A stretch of 29,329 nt of DNA, taken from CAYSXS01 sp043817345 (GTDB lineage: Bacteria > Patescibacteriota > Patescibacteriia > UBA2196). Position 1 is the stretch's first letter. Each line of letters starts with the position of its first letter. The notes beneath the pieces are model-generated. The model was not told where the DNA came from. It did no database searches and saw nothing but the letters and a program-made list of their open reading frames with translations. The stretch spans positions 1 to 29,329 of the forward strand of contig JBDRGZ010000070.1 in NCBI GenBank assembly GCA_043817345.1, in the 5' to 3' direction. The translations under genes and the position numbers were made by a program. Below are positions 1 to 6,355 of the stretch, one piece after another.

Positions 1-1
1 A

Positions 2-805
2 GAAAATTTAATTCAAGAAAATTATAAAACAACAAATGTTTTTAAACGCAATTTAATTAAAGAATATCTTCAGATCCTTGTTTTATCATTTATATATAGT
101 CATCCAGACTATAAAAATTTAATTTTCTATGGTGGTTCGTGTCTTAAACATTGTTTTGGACTTGATAGATTATCCGAAGATCTAGATTTTGTTGATATTA
201 AGGGGGATATCAGTTTAGAAAAAATGAGTAATGATTTAATAATTTTTTGCAAAAAAGAGGTTGGAGTAGAACCAACTATTAAAGTTCAGAAATTTAGAAT
301 ATATCTTAAATTGCCTATCTTAAAAAAACTTAAAATAGCAGATGGTAGTGATTCAGATTTGTTATTTTTAAAAGTTGAGATTTTTAAACAGTTTGATTTT
401 TGTACAAAATATAAAACCGAAATTATCCCAATATTTAAAAATAATAAAACAATATTAATAAAATCTTTTGATTTAGAAACCTTAATGGCTACAAAAATTA
501 GAGCTATAATCCATCGTATATGGGAAAAAACCAACAAGCAAGGCAAAACATTAATAAAAGCCAAAGGCAGAGATTATTATGATTTAATGTGGTATTTACA
601 AAAGCAAATTAAACCAAACTTAGATTGTATTCCTGAGGTTAATAATTTAGAGGAATTAAAGAAAAAGTTATTAAATAATATTATCAAGTTAGATAAGCAA
701 AGTATTAAGCTTGATTTAGAGGCATTAGTCGGTGATAGTGAATTAGTTTCTAATTTAGCTAATAATATTAAATCAATATTAGTTAATAAGATAAATGTAT
801 TGTAA
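2..805 (+). CDS. AbiEii/AbiGii-type nucleotidyltransferase toxin, 5'-truncated by the window
   Basis: The frame is open from base 2 to the TAA at 803-805, so 267 residues are visible and the true start lies outside the window; the internal ATG at 224 is not the natural start. Visible residues 44-50 read GGSCLKH and 55-63 read DRLSEDLDF, the GG[S/T] plus DxD signature of DNA polymerase beta-like nucleotidyltransferases of the AbiEii family. A later RDYYDL motif matches the conserved C-terminal RDxYDL of the family. Characterised members are the toxin half of type IV toxin-antitoxin or abortive-infection pairs, some of which modify tRNA. The antitoxin (AbiEi-type) would be expected just upstream, outside the window. 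Very AT-rich, and it sits next to a restriction-modification operon, which fits a defence island. Family confident; activity and target inferred. Confidence 0.85.
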   Translation, partial: ENLIQENYKTTNVFKRNLIKEYLQILVLSFIYSHPDYKNLIFYGGSCLKHCFGLDRLSEDLDFVDIKGDISLEKMSNDLIIFCKKEVGVEPTIKVQKFRIYLKLPILKKLKIADGSDSDLLFLKVEIFKQFDFCTKYKTEIIPIFKNNKTILIKSFDLETLMATKIRAIIHRIWEKTNKQGKTLIKAKGRDYYDLMWYLQKQIKPNLDCIPEVNNLEELKKKLLNNIIKLDKQSIKLDLEALVGDSELVSNLANNIKSILVNKINVL

Positions 806-858
806 TAAATGGTTGAGATAAACAAGATTGAGACGAATAAGAAGTAGTAAATAGATTA

Positions 859-891
859 AAACGACCAAGGATTTTGTATCCCTGGTCGTTT
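859..891. terminator. Bidirectional intrinsic terminator between convergent genes
   Basis: A 12-nt arm at 859-870 pairs with 880-891 (11 of 12 positions), with a 9-nt loop. A-rich and T-rich flanks allow it to work on both strands. It lies between the convergent toxin gene (stop 805) and the protease gene (stop 898). Confidence 0.75.
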
Positions 892-897
892 ATTAGG

Positions 898-1875
898 TTA
901 ATTTATAGTTTCTTTTACTCTTTTAATAATTTTTTTTGGATTTATAATTTTTAAACCTTTTTCATTTATCGTTACAGTTTCTTTTATAATCTCAGATAGT
1001 TGTTCTTGTTTTATGTCAGGATTAACTTGTAGAGCTAAAGCAAATATCCCAGCAATGTATGGAACAGACCAACTTAAACCACCTTGACCATTATACATAT
1101 ATTGTTTTTTTTCGTTATAAGAAGATGCAATTGTTCTGTAATCTGAGGGCACAATTATTTCTTCGCCTGATGGTTCATCGTCATGTTCAAACAAGGCGGG
1201 CATATATTTTTCAAAGTTGTCTTTATCATTTTGACTACCTCCGCCGTCAAACAGAATATCAATTTGATCACCCCTAGTATCTATTATAATAATTCCTTCT
1301 TTTTCAGCTTTTTTTTGTGTTTTAATCCACTCATTTAGTCCAGGTTCTTCTTTTCCAGACCAGTAACCAATTGAGCAACTGACAACTTTTACTTTTTCGT
1401 TTGTATCAACTTTTTTATTGTTTTCAATAATATCATTTAAAGCTTCAGCCCACGGGGAAAAGTTTCTTTTGCCAGAAGGCACTGCTTTGTAGATTAATTT
1501 AGCGCCTGGTGCTACCCCGCAACTTTGTCCTACTAATAAACTTGCCACCGCCGGACCATGCATACTCACAGGTTCTTTTTTAGCTTTTTTGTGTTCATCA
1601 TAACTTTTAATTGAGTCGCTATATTCTGGATGATTAATGTCTAATTTTTGGTCAATTATTGCCACAATAACACCTTGTCCTGTTATTCCTTCGTTGTGTA
1701 GATTTTTTATTCCTAGTCCCGGGTTTTTCCCGTTTTCTAGTAATTTTTTCGGATCAAAATCTGCCGGTAATTTATCAGCCGATGGCCACTTTGTTTTTGT
1801 GTCAAAATCTGTAGTTATTAAATCCTTTACAGAAAATGATTGTATGTCCATATTTGATAAATCTAATCCACACAA
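898..1875 (-). CDS. Subtilisin-like serine protease (S8 family), cytoplasmic type, 5' end disrupted
   Basis: The product has the subtilase triad in order: Asp in VAIIDQKLDINHP, His in SMHGPAVASL and Ser in GLSWSVPYIAG. No signal peptide or membrane segment is visible, so it probably acts inside the cell. The open frame begins at a TTG (1875); an ATG at 1851 is an alternative. Upstream in the same frame, ATG 1941 encodes MKLFNYFNQPEKKQI, then TAA (1896-1894), then six codons that run into this ORF. The original gene therefore probably spanned 898-1941 and has acquired a nonsense codon. Where subtilisin has the oxyanion-hole Asn (GNE-like motif after a hydrophobic strand) this protein reads RGDQ, an apparent Asn-to-Asp change. 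Family membership is certain, activity is doubtful, substrate is unknown. Confidence 0.8.
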   Translation of the reverse strand: MCGLDLSNMDIQSFSVKDLITTDFDTKTKWPSADKLPADFDPKKLLENGKNPGLGIKNLHNEGITGQGVIVAIIDQKLDINHPEYSDSIKSYDEHKKAKKEPVSMHGPAVASLLVGQSCGVAPGAKLIYKAVPSGKRNFSPWAEALNDIIENNKKVDTNEKVKVVSCSIGYWSGKEEPGLNEWIKTQKKAEKEGIIIIDTRGDQIDILFDGGGSQNDKDNFEKYMPALFEHDDEPSGEEIIVPSDYRTIASSYNEKKQYMYNGQGGLSWSVPYIAGIFALALQVNPDIKQEQLSEIIKETVTINEKGLKIINPKKIIKRVKETIN

Positions 1876-1995
1876 ATCAGAATTTTTTTCAATTTATATT
1901 TGTTTCTTTTCGGGCTGGTTGAAATAGTTAAATAACTTCATATTTTTATATTTTGATTTATTTGATAAACATATTACGCTAAATAACAAAGTTTT

Positions 1996-2838
1996 TTATT
2001 GTTTCCTAAAATTCAAAATATACTGGTGGTGGTGATTCATTTTGTAAGCATAAGGATAGCCAAACGGATAAAGCGGTTTGCTGTCTTGAACAAGCACAAC
2101 CATACCTTCAAAACCAAATCCTATATCTCGCATAAGCCGTATAACATCACCACTTGCGTTTGTCTCTTTCTTGTTTACAGTAAAATCGCTGATTATAATT
2201 GAGCAGTATTTTTTATCTCGCAATTTTTTATACACCTCTGCCATAACCGCTTTTAACAATTTCAAAAAATCTTTATACTGCGCTTGATTGCCCAAATCTC
2301 GCTTATCATTTGAGTAATACTCAACACCAAGACGCGCGCCATTTCGCACGTCCTTGTCTTTCACTTCTCTTAATCCGCCGCCATTATGTCTTAAAATATT
2401 GTGGTACGGTGGCGAAGTTACGCAATAATCAATTTTTCCTTTAATTTGAGATATTTTTTTTAGAGAATCCCCGCAAACTACTTGTTGATTTTTTTTCAAC
2501 TTTAAATCCTGTAAGCGTTTTTGGCTCATTTGGCAATATTTTTTACTTAAATCTATTCCGATTCCTTTTCTACTCTCTTGCGCGCTTGCGACCAAGGCTG
2601 TCCCTGAACCGCAAAACGGATCAAGTACGGTCATATTTTTTTTAGTAAAAAATCTAACCAGTTTTTTAATATCATTGATCAAAAAAGGAGCCGGATGTTG
2701 AAACGCAAACTTATCATCAACACATTTCTCACTTATCCAAACGCTTTTGGTCAATAATAACCACTCTCTGCCAGTTAAATCGTTGATAGTGTTGCGTTTG
2801 TCGTATTTTGGTTTTGTTTGAGGCTTCTTTTTTGCCAT
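1996..2838 (-). CDS. DNA methyltransferase (N4-cytosine/N6-adenine type), second methylase of the R-M operon
   Basis: 280 residues. Motif X-like HPAPFLINDI is at about 48-57, the S-adenosylmethionine motif I DPFCGSG at 73-79, a motif II acidic residue in GIDLSKKY at about 94-101 and the catalytic motif IV SPPY at 142-145. The order X-I-IV with a short I-IV gap is that of gamma-like enzymes. SPPY is more often seen in N4-cytosine methylases, DPPY in N6-adenine methylases. The C-terminal part after residue 150 presumably includes target recognition. It is the last gene of a leftward operon, 4 bp after the nuclease gene, so it would protect one strand of the recognition site. It appears intact, unlike its frameshifted partner. 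Confidence 0.88.
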   Translation of the reverse strand: MAKKKPQTKPKYDKRNTINDLTGREWLLLTKSVWISEKCVDDKFAFQHPAPFLINDIKKLVRFFTKKNMTVLDPFCGSGTALVASAQESRKGIGIDLSKKYCQMSQKRLQDLKLKKNQQVVCGDSLKKISQIKGKIDYCVTSPPYHNILRHNGGGLREVKDKDVRNGARLGVEYYSNDKRDLGNQAQYKDFLKLLKAVMAEVYKKLRDKKYCSIIISDFTVNKKETNASGDVIRLMRDIGFGFEGMVVLVQDSKPLYPFGYPYAYKMNHHHQYILNFRKQ

Positions 2839-2842
2839 AAAT

Positions 2843-3832
2843 TTATTTTAAGTTAGACAAATCATCGCGTTTAAGTGTTTTACCACCCTTGTGAAGATTA
2901 TAAAAATCTTTCAATGCATCATAATGAATAGTTTGCCATTTATATTTATTATACCCCTCTTGAAACATTGGTTCATTCATTTTTCTGTCAAGCATTTTTT
3001 GTCTTTCTTCTGGTATAACAATAAATCTTTTTACATTATACTCTTCCGGAATATGCGAAGCTCTTTCTATTGCAGATGTAATACTTGTGCTATTTTCAAT
3101 TTCAAAAACATATTTAACAGAAGTATCGTCATACCAAAGGATATCTATCATCGCAATTCGGCGAAGTTCTTCTTCGGAAAATCCGGAAAGTTTAAGATTT
3201 GGCGCAGTACAATATTTTGAAAGTTTTTCATTGTTGAAAGTATCGCCCTGCTCTTTACTCCCAATCCAAACTTTATAGCCCGCCTTTTTGCCAATTTCAG
3301 ATAAATAGTAAATCATTTCGCTGTGTTCCGAGTCCCTATAATTTACTTCTGGTTTATACCGCCAGCGACCATCGCCAGTTGTAGTTGCATATTCTTTCAA
3401 TACTTCTATAACTCCCTTTGTATCAGGCGTTAGTCCGTTTGGGAAAGTGATAAATAATTTTTGCAGAATTTCATCAAAAGTAACTTTAATATTTCCACGT
3501 AACATATCAAGTACTACCTTTTCAATTCTATCTGATAAAGGTACTTGCTTGAAAAGCATATCCTCTGGATTTTTTAACCACCATTTAGGTCCAAGTTTTC
3601 CTTCTTTGCTTTCAATAAGAACAAATACTTTTCCGATGTTTTCTTTAAGAATATTTACAATATCGTCGTGGCTACCCTCAAAAAATCTTCCTGTTGAAAA
3701 TAACTCGGTATAAATACCGTTCAAAATAAAAGTCATTTCTGTTGGTTCGCCTCTTAATGCAATAATATCTTTGGCGGCTTTGACGACAATTCTTTCATAT
3801 TCTTCTTTGTCCATTTTTTGATGATCAGACAC
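2843..3832 (-). CDS. Candidate restriction endonuclease (PD-(D/E)XK-like)
   Basis: I do not recognise a named family. The 329-residue product has a C-terminal pattern typical of restriction-nuclease folds: helix glutamate near E172, then D230 in MIDILWYDD and E244/E246 in VFEIENS. This is a D...ExE site in which Glu replaces the usual Lys, as known in BamHI. The N-terminal half (about 100-160) looks like a winged helix with Trp/Arg-rich turns and may bind DNA. The gene lies between two methylases: it overlaps the upstream methylase stop by 8 nt and ends 4 nt before the next one, which is the strongest argument for its role. The start is GTG at 3832; ATG at 3814 (residue 7) is an equally plausible start. 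Nuclease assignment is inference from motif and context. Confidence 0.7.
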   Translation of the reverse strand: MSDHQKMDKEEYERIVVKAAKDIIALRGEPTEMTFILNGIYTELFSTGRFFEGSHDDIVNILKENIGKVFVLIESKEGKLGPKWWLKNPEDMLFKQVPLSDRIEKVVLDMLRGNIKVTFDEILQKLFITFPNGLTPDTKGVIEVLKEYATTTGDGRWRYKPEVNYRDSEHSEMIYYLSEIGKKAGYKVWIGSKEQGDTFNNEKLSKYCTAPNLKLSGFSEEELRRIAMIDILWYDDTSVKYVFEIENSTSITSAIERASHIPEEYNVKRFIVIPEERQKMLDRKMNEPMFQEGYNKYKWQTIHYDALKDFYNLHKGGKTLKRDDLSNLK

Positions 3833-5024
3833 CCGCTTTTTCAGGTTTTTTAAATCGCAAATAGTAATCGCTTATTGCGCTACCGTAAGGCATAGCAACT
3901 CCTGCCTCCGAAGCACGTTTGTTTGGCTGATATAAAATTTTTTCAAAAACAAAACCTGAATATGCCCCAGCTTTAATAACGGAATTCCAAACATTAATTT
4001 CTCTGTTGTGAAAAGTGAGGGTTAAGTAGTGCCCTGGCTTGAGGACTTTATAAATTTCGCGCAATGCTTTAGTGAGAAGATTATGGTATCGTTCAAAATC
4101 CTTTTTGTGTTCAATAGTTATTTCATCCTCGTAGGGAATTTCAAATTTTTTGTTATTATGCTTTAGCCAAATCGCCCAAAGACTGCTCAAGCTAAAGTAT
4201 TGAATTAAGCCACCATAGGGCGGATCTGTTATAACATAATCAATGCTGTTTTCTGGAATGTTTTTTGATAAATCCAGAGTGTCAATCATTAAAATGAGTA
4301 AATTTTTATTTTTTTTATCGTCAGCTAATTCTTGAAAGTTTTTTGCTATTTTTACCTTGTTTGCAAGTAATTTTTCTGATGATTTTTTCGCTTTTATAAC
4401 ACCTTGTCTATCCTCAACTGCTCTTTGAAACAAAATGACTGGGTTTTGTTCCATGTGCCTTTTTGGCAAAATAAACGCTGGTCTTCCCCAACTTCCAGAA
4501 TCTGGCCTTTTGCTTTTTGGCCTTCTTGCCGAAACCATAATTGAGGTAAGGTGAATCATTGAAATAAAAGCAAATTTCAAAAAATCTTTTATTTCTTCAT
4601 CGTCAATATCCTCAATTTCTTTGTATAAAAAAGAAATTAAATAAAGCGTTCTATTGGTCCAAAGCTTATAATACTGATTTCCAATTCCTTTGCGTACAGA
4701 TTTGAAAAAATTTGTTTTTGGAAATTCATCTTCTGGATACCAGTAAGGAATTTTTAAGTTTTCTGATTTTTTGATAATTTGTTTATCAAAATCATCCGGC
4801 TCTTTACCTTGATTATCTTTGGTGCAAGAACATTCGTATCTTATAAGTATCGGATTTTTGTCGTCCCAATGGACGCCGATAACTCCGGCTTCGTTTCCGC
4901 ATTTTTTACATTTTGTAACAAAAACGCCAATATCCTTTTCTTTCTTTATTAATTTTTCCAATATCTCTGTATAGTGCTTTCCAAATTTTGAATAATTAAG
5001 CGGTTTGGCAACCATTTCAATCAT
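3825..5024 (-). CDS. Zn-ribbon DNA adenine methylase, C-terminal part of a frameshifted gene
   Basis: This 399-codon frame holds the larger part of a methylase whose start is at 5305. Its beginning continues the S-adenosylmethionine fold in a second frame: before the nominal ATG, the same frame reads NRKAVAIDLNPISTF, a motif II segment. It carries a Zn-ribbon (CKKCG about 38-42, then ECSC about 69-72) and the catalytic motif IV DPPY in VITDPPYGGLIQY. Zn-ribbon adenine methylases of this layout are a known class. The gap between motif I and motif IV is very long, an insert that may hold target recognition. The reading frame breaks at about 5081-5084, so a functional enzyme would need a frame correction. 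It overlaps the nuclease gene by 8 nt. Confidence 0.8.
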   Translation of the reverse strand: MIEMVAKPLNYSKFGKHYTEILEKLIKKEKDIGVFVTKCKKCGNEAGVIGVHWDDKNPILIRYECSCTKDNQGKEPDDFDKQIIKKSENLKIPYWYPEDEFPKTNFFKSVRKGIGNQYYKLWTNRTLYLISFLYKEIEDIDDEEIKDFLKFAFISMIHLTSIMVSARRPKSKRPDSGSWGRPAFILPKRHMEQNPVILFQRAVEDRQGVIKAKKSSEKLLANKVKIAKNFQELADDKKNKNLLILMIDTLDLSKNIPENSIDYVITDPPYGGLIQYFSLSSLWAIWLKHNNKKFEIPYEDEITIEHKKDFERYHNLLTKALREIYKVLKPGHYLTLTFHNREINVWNSVIKAGAYSGFVFEKILYQPNKRASEAGVAMPYGSAISDYYLRFKKPEKAGV

Positions 5025-5068
5025 AAAGGTGGATATAGGATTGAGATCTATCGCAACAGCTTTTCTGT

Positions 5069-5305
5069 TTACCTGTATTGCTCTTCCAATGGGGCAATAC
5101 CGCTTCCCGCAAAAGCGTCTAGCACAATCTCATTTTCCCTTGTGTAGTTCTCTATGTATTTGCGAAAAATATTGTGCGGTTTTTTGCCCCAATATTTTAA
5201 CGCTTTGTACATCATCGGGCGGGTAGATTCAACCAAGGCATAATTAATATGTTTCATATTCTGAAAAGGATCAGTTATTGAAATTTTGTTTTCTTTTTTT
5301 GGCAT
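5069..5305 (-). CDS. N-terminal fragment of the frameshifted Zn-ribbon DNA methylase
   Basis: 78 codons encode the start of the methylase: ALVESTRP and WGKKPHNIFRKYI motifs and motif I as LDAFAGSG (usually DPFAGSG). The frame then runs into TAA after PLEEQYR. Removing two bases (one CT of the CTCT at 5081-5084, AG on the coding strand) restores PLEAIQVNRKAVAIDLNP, exactly what the family needs between motif I and motif II. The fragment and the ORF 3825-5024 are thus one gene with a 2-nt tandem duplication. No slippery heptamer is visible, so programmed frameshifting is unlikely; a mutation or an assembly error is more likely. The start is 4 nt after the RadC-like gene. Confidence 0.8.
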   Translation of the reverse strand: MPKKENKISITDPFQNMKHINYALVESTRPMMYKALKYWGKKPHNIFRKYIENYTRENEIVLDAFAGSGIAPLEEQYR

Positions 5306-5309
5306 AATT

Positions 5310-5600
5310 TTATGTAAAATAAATTCGTTTCGCTATTTCAAATGCTGTGGCAATTTTGATAATTTTTGCTTCTTTTATACCCTTCATTTTCATGAATTCG
5401 TCTAAACGGCGACCAGCCAACCCTTTTAGGTCTTTATACTCATTTAGTAAATCCTCAGCCATTTCTAGTGCGGACTTTCCTTTTAAGCCGTGTCCAATTA
5501 AAATTGTCAAAAGCTCTTTATCGGATAACGATTCTGGTCCAAATTTTAGCAATTTTTCCCTAGGCCTTTCTTCTTCTGGTAAATCTTTTATTTTTGTCAT
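5310..5600 (-). CDS. Stand-alone RadC N-terminal (UPF0758 helix-hairpin-helix) domain protein
   Basis: The 96 residues match the N-terminal domain of RadC: IKDLPEEERPREKLLKFG, ALSD-like ESLSDKELL, and the helix-hairpin-helix MKGIKEAKIIKIATAFEI. The C-terminal JAB/MPN metalloprotease-like domain of normal RadC (about 220 residues in total) is absent, and the next gene starts 4 nt later with an unrelated sequence, so this is not a simple frameshift of full RadC. The HhH may bind DNA without sequence specificity. It is the second gene of the R-M operon, 5 nt after the XRE gene, and could help the methylase or nuclease with DNA. Its function is unknown; a truncated relic is the alternative. Confidence 0.75.
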   Translation of the reverse strand: MTKIKDLPEEERPREKLLKFGPESLSDKELLTILIGHGLKGKSALEMAEDLLNEYKDLKGLAGRRLDEFMKMKGIKEAKIIKIATAFEIAKRIYFT

Positions 5601-5605
5601 ATTTT

Positions 5606-5818
5606 TTATTTTTTCATTAAAGTATCCAAACTAACGCTCAGGGCATTAGCAATTTTTTGTACTGTATCAATCGTCGGGCTTTTTATTCCACCAGATTCAA
5701 TTTTAATAATGGTAGCGTGAGCTACATCTGCTAATCTTGATAGCTTATCCTGCGATAATCCCTTATCTTTTCTAAGCTTTTTGATATTCTTGGCAATTAT
5801 TGGTATTGTTTTTGGCAT
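5606..5818 (-). CDS. XRE-family HTH regulator, probable R-M controller (C) protein
   Basis: 70 residues forming a single Cro/CI-type helix-turn-helix: IAKNIKKLRKDKGLSQDKLS (helices 1-2), then a recognition helix around ATIIKIESGG and the typical PTIDTVQKIANALSVSLDTL ending. Size and position, first gene of an operon with two methylases and a nuclease, are those of controller proteins that delay nuclease expression until the methylase has acted. Repeats of TATGATATT and TGTTATGATA lie right upstream as candidate operators. A -10 (TATAAT on this strand at 5835-5830) predicts transcription starting about 5 nt before the ATG, so the mRNA would be nearly leaderless, as reported for several C genes. 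HTH assignment is firm; the controller role is inferred from context. Confidence 0.85.
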   Translation of the reverse strand: MPKTIPIIAKNIKKLRKDKGLSQDKLSRLADVAHATIIKIESGGIKSPTIDTVQKIANALSVSLDTLMKK

Positions 5819-5820
5819 TG

Positions 5821-5892
5821 TGTTATGATATTATATATACTATGATATTGATATAACATTATTGTTGAGAAATTATCTATATTGTTATGATA
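5821..5892 (-). promoter_or_regulatory. Promoter and repeated operator sites of the R-M operon
   Basis: On the plus strand TGTTATGATA occurs at 5821-5830 and again at 5883-5892, and TATGATATT at 5824-5832 and 5841-5849 (17-bp period). On the minus strand a TATAAT hexamer is at 5835-5830. The -35 region (TGTTAT at 5858-5853) is poor, which suits a promoter that needs an activator. The repeats cover the -10 and flank the -35, so the XRE protein could both activate and repress. Confidence 0.55.
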
Positions 5893-5953
5893 CCAAATTT
5901 TCAAAATTCTAGCAACAAAAATATAGGGAGTTCCTTTGACATACCGCGCGCAC

Positions 5954-5971
5954 GGGTGGGTGGGTCAAGGG
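5954..5971 (+). other. Canonical G-quadruplex motif
   Basis: Four GGG runs separated by T, T and TCAA make a short-loop G4 motif in an otherwise AT-rich genome. It lies between the R-M operon promoter and the tRNA-Ser terminator, just after a CGCGCGC tract at 5945-5951. No function can be read from the sequence; it may be a remnant of the island junction. Confidence 0.6.
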
Positions 5972-5998
5972 CAACTAATAAAAAATTAAAAGCCCCGC

Positions 5999-6020
5999 AA
6001 AAAAATCGGGCGAAGCCCGA
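5999..6020 (-). terminator. Intrinsic terminator of the tRNA-Ser unit
   Basis: Read on the minus strand, TCGGGC (6020-6015), a 3-nt TTC loop and GCCCGA (6011-6006) are followed by a run of at least seven T. It lies about 55 bp after the CCA end of the outer tRNA-Ser. A second imperfect hairpin is at about 6057-6028. Confidence 0.85.
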
Positions 6021-6072
6021 ATTACCAGTTTTCTCGGAGCGTAAAATTTCCGAAAACTCTGAAATTATTAAT

Positions 6073-6271
6073 TGGCGGAGAGGGGGAGATTCGAACTCCC
6101 GATCCCGATTTCTCGGGATACTTGCATTCCAATCCCTCACCTTTCGGAGAGTGTGAGATTTGAACTCACGAAGGGCTATTAACCCTTACCGCCTTTCCAA
6201 GGCGGCGCACTAAACCACTATGCGAACTCTCCGAAAGGTGAGGGAGCACTAGGCCACTATGCGACCTCTCC
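6073..6271 (-). pseudogene. Outer tRNA-Ser, interrupted by a complete tRNA-Ser(GGA)
   Basis: Two separated halves make the outer parts of a tRNA-Ser. The 5' half (6271-6233) has acceptor GGAGAGG and D-arm GCATAGTGGCCTAGTGC. The 3' half (6144-6073) has a GGA anticodon loop TTGGAAT (6132-6126), 3' anticodon stem GCAAG, a long serine-type variable arm (TCCCGA/TCGGGA), T-arm GGGAG-TTCGAAT-CTCCC, acceptor CCTCTCC (7/7 pairs with the 5' half), G73 and an encoded CCA (6075-6073). Base 26 and the 5' anticodon stem (expected CTTGC) are missing; instead there is a 13-bp stem capped by the inner tRNA. A strong promoter starts about 5 nt before its 5' end. Either a broken gene or an unusual nested arrangement. 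Confidence 0.7.
6145..6232 (-). tRNA. tRNA-Ser(GGA), inner tRNA of the nest
   Basis: 88 nt. Acceptor GGAGAGT pairs with ACTCTCC, D-arm GCATAGTGGTTTAGTGC, anticodon stem CCGCC/GGCGG with loop TTGGAAA (anticodon GGA, reads UCC/UCU), variable arm AAGGG...CCCTT, T-arm GTGAG-TTCAAAT-CTCAC, discriminator G73 as in serine tRNAs. No CCA is encoded (AAA follows), unlike the outer tRNA. Flanking bases extend the acceptor helix by 13 further pairs, so the precursor has a 20-bp stem (arms 6133-6152 and 6226-6245) that RNase P and the 3' tRNase would have to process. Confidence 0.92.
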
Positions 6272-6282
6272 ATATATATGTG

Positions 6283-6311
6283 ATTGTAACTGAAAAAACT
6301 TTGAATTTCAA
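6283..6311 (-). promoter_or_regulatory. Promoter of the nested tRNA-Ser unit
   Basis: Minus strand: -35 TTGAAA (6311-6306), 17-bp spacer, -10 TACAAT (6288-6283). Predicted start near 6276, about 5 nt before the outer tRNA 5' end. Confidence 0.7.
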
Positions 6312-6328
6312 CAGTGTTGGTATATAAT
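6301..6328 (+). promoter_or_regulatory. Divergent promoter of the membrane protein gene
   Basis: -35 TTGAAT (6301-6306), 16-bp spacer, -10 TATAAT (6323-6328). The -35 overlaps that of the opposite tRNA promoter within the palindrome TTGAATTTCAA (6301-6311), so the two promoters are back to back and probably compete. Confidence 0.65.
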
Positions 6329-6355
6329 TAAGATATATCAATTAAATATAAATAT

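Noticed and set aside
286..825. Minus-strand frames inside the AbiEii-type gene
   Set aside because: They are shadows of an AT-rich coding frame with clear nucleotidyltransferase motifs on the plus strand.
1894..1896. Stop-codon reassignment to explain the TAA in the protease gene
   Set aside because: The codon is TAA, used as a normal stop elsewhere in the window; known CPR recoding concerns TGA, which ends truB here.
5069..5100. Programmed ribosomal frameshift in the methylase
   Set aside because: No slippery heptamer, stimulatory stem or internal Shine-Dalgarno is seen at the junction.
5936..5941. TTGACA as a rightward promoter in the island edge
   Set aside because: No -10 at the right distance; the following bases are the G-rich tract.
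5887..6156. Open frames on both strands over the tRNA-Ser and terminator region
   Set aside because: They overlap clear tRNA and terminator structures and have no protein-like motifs.
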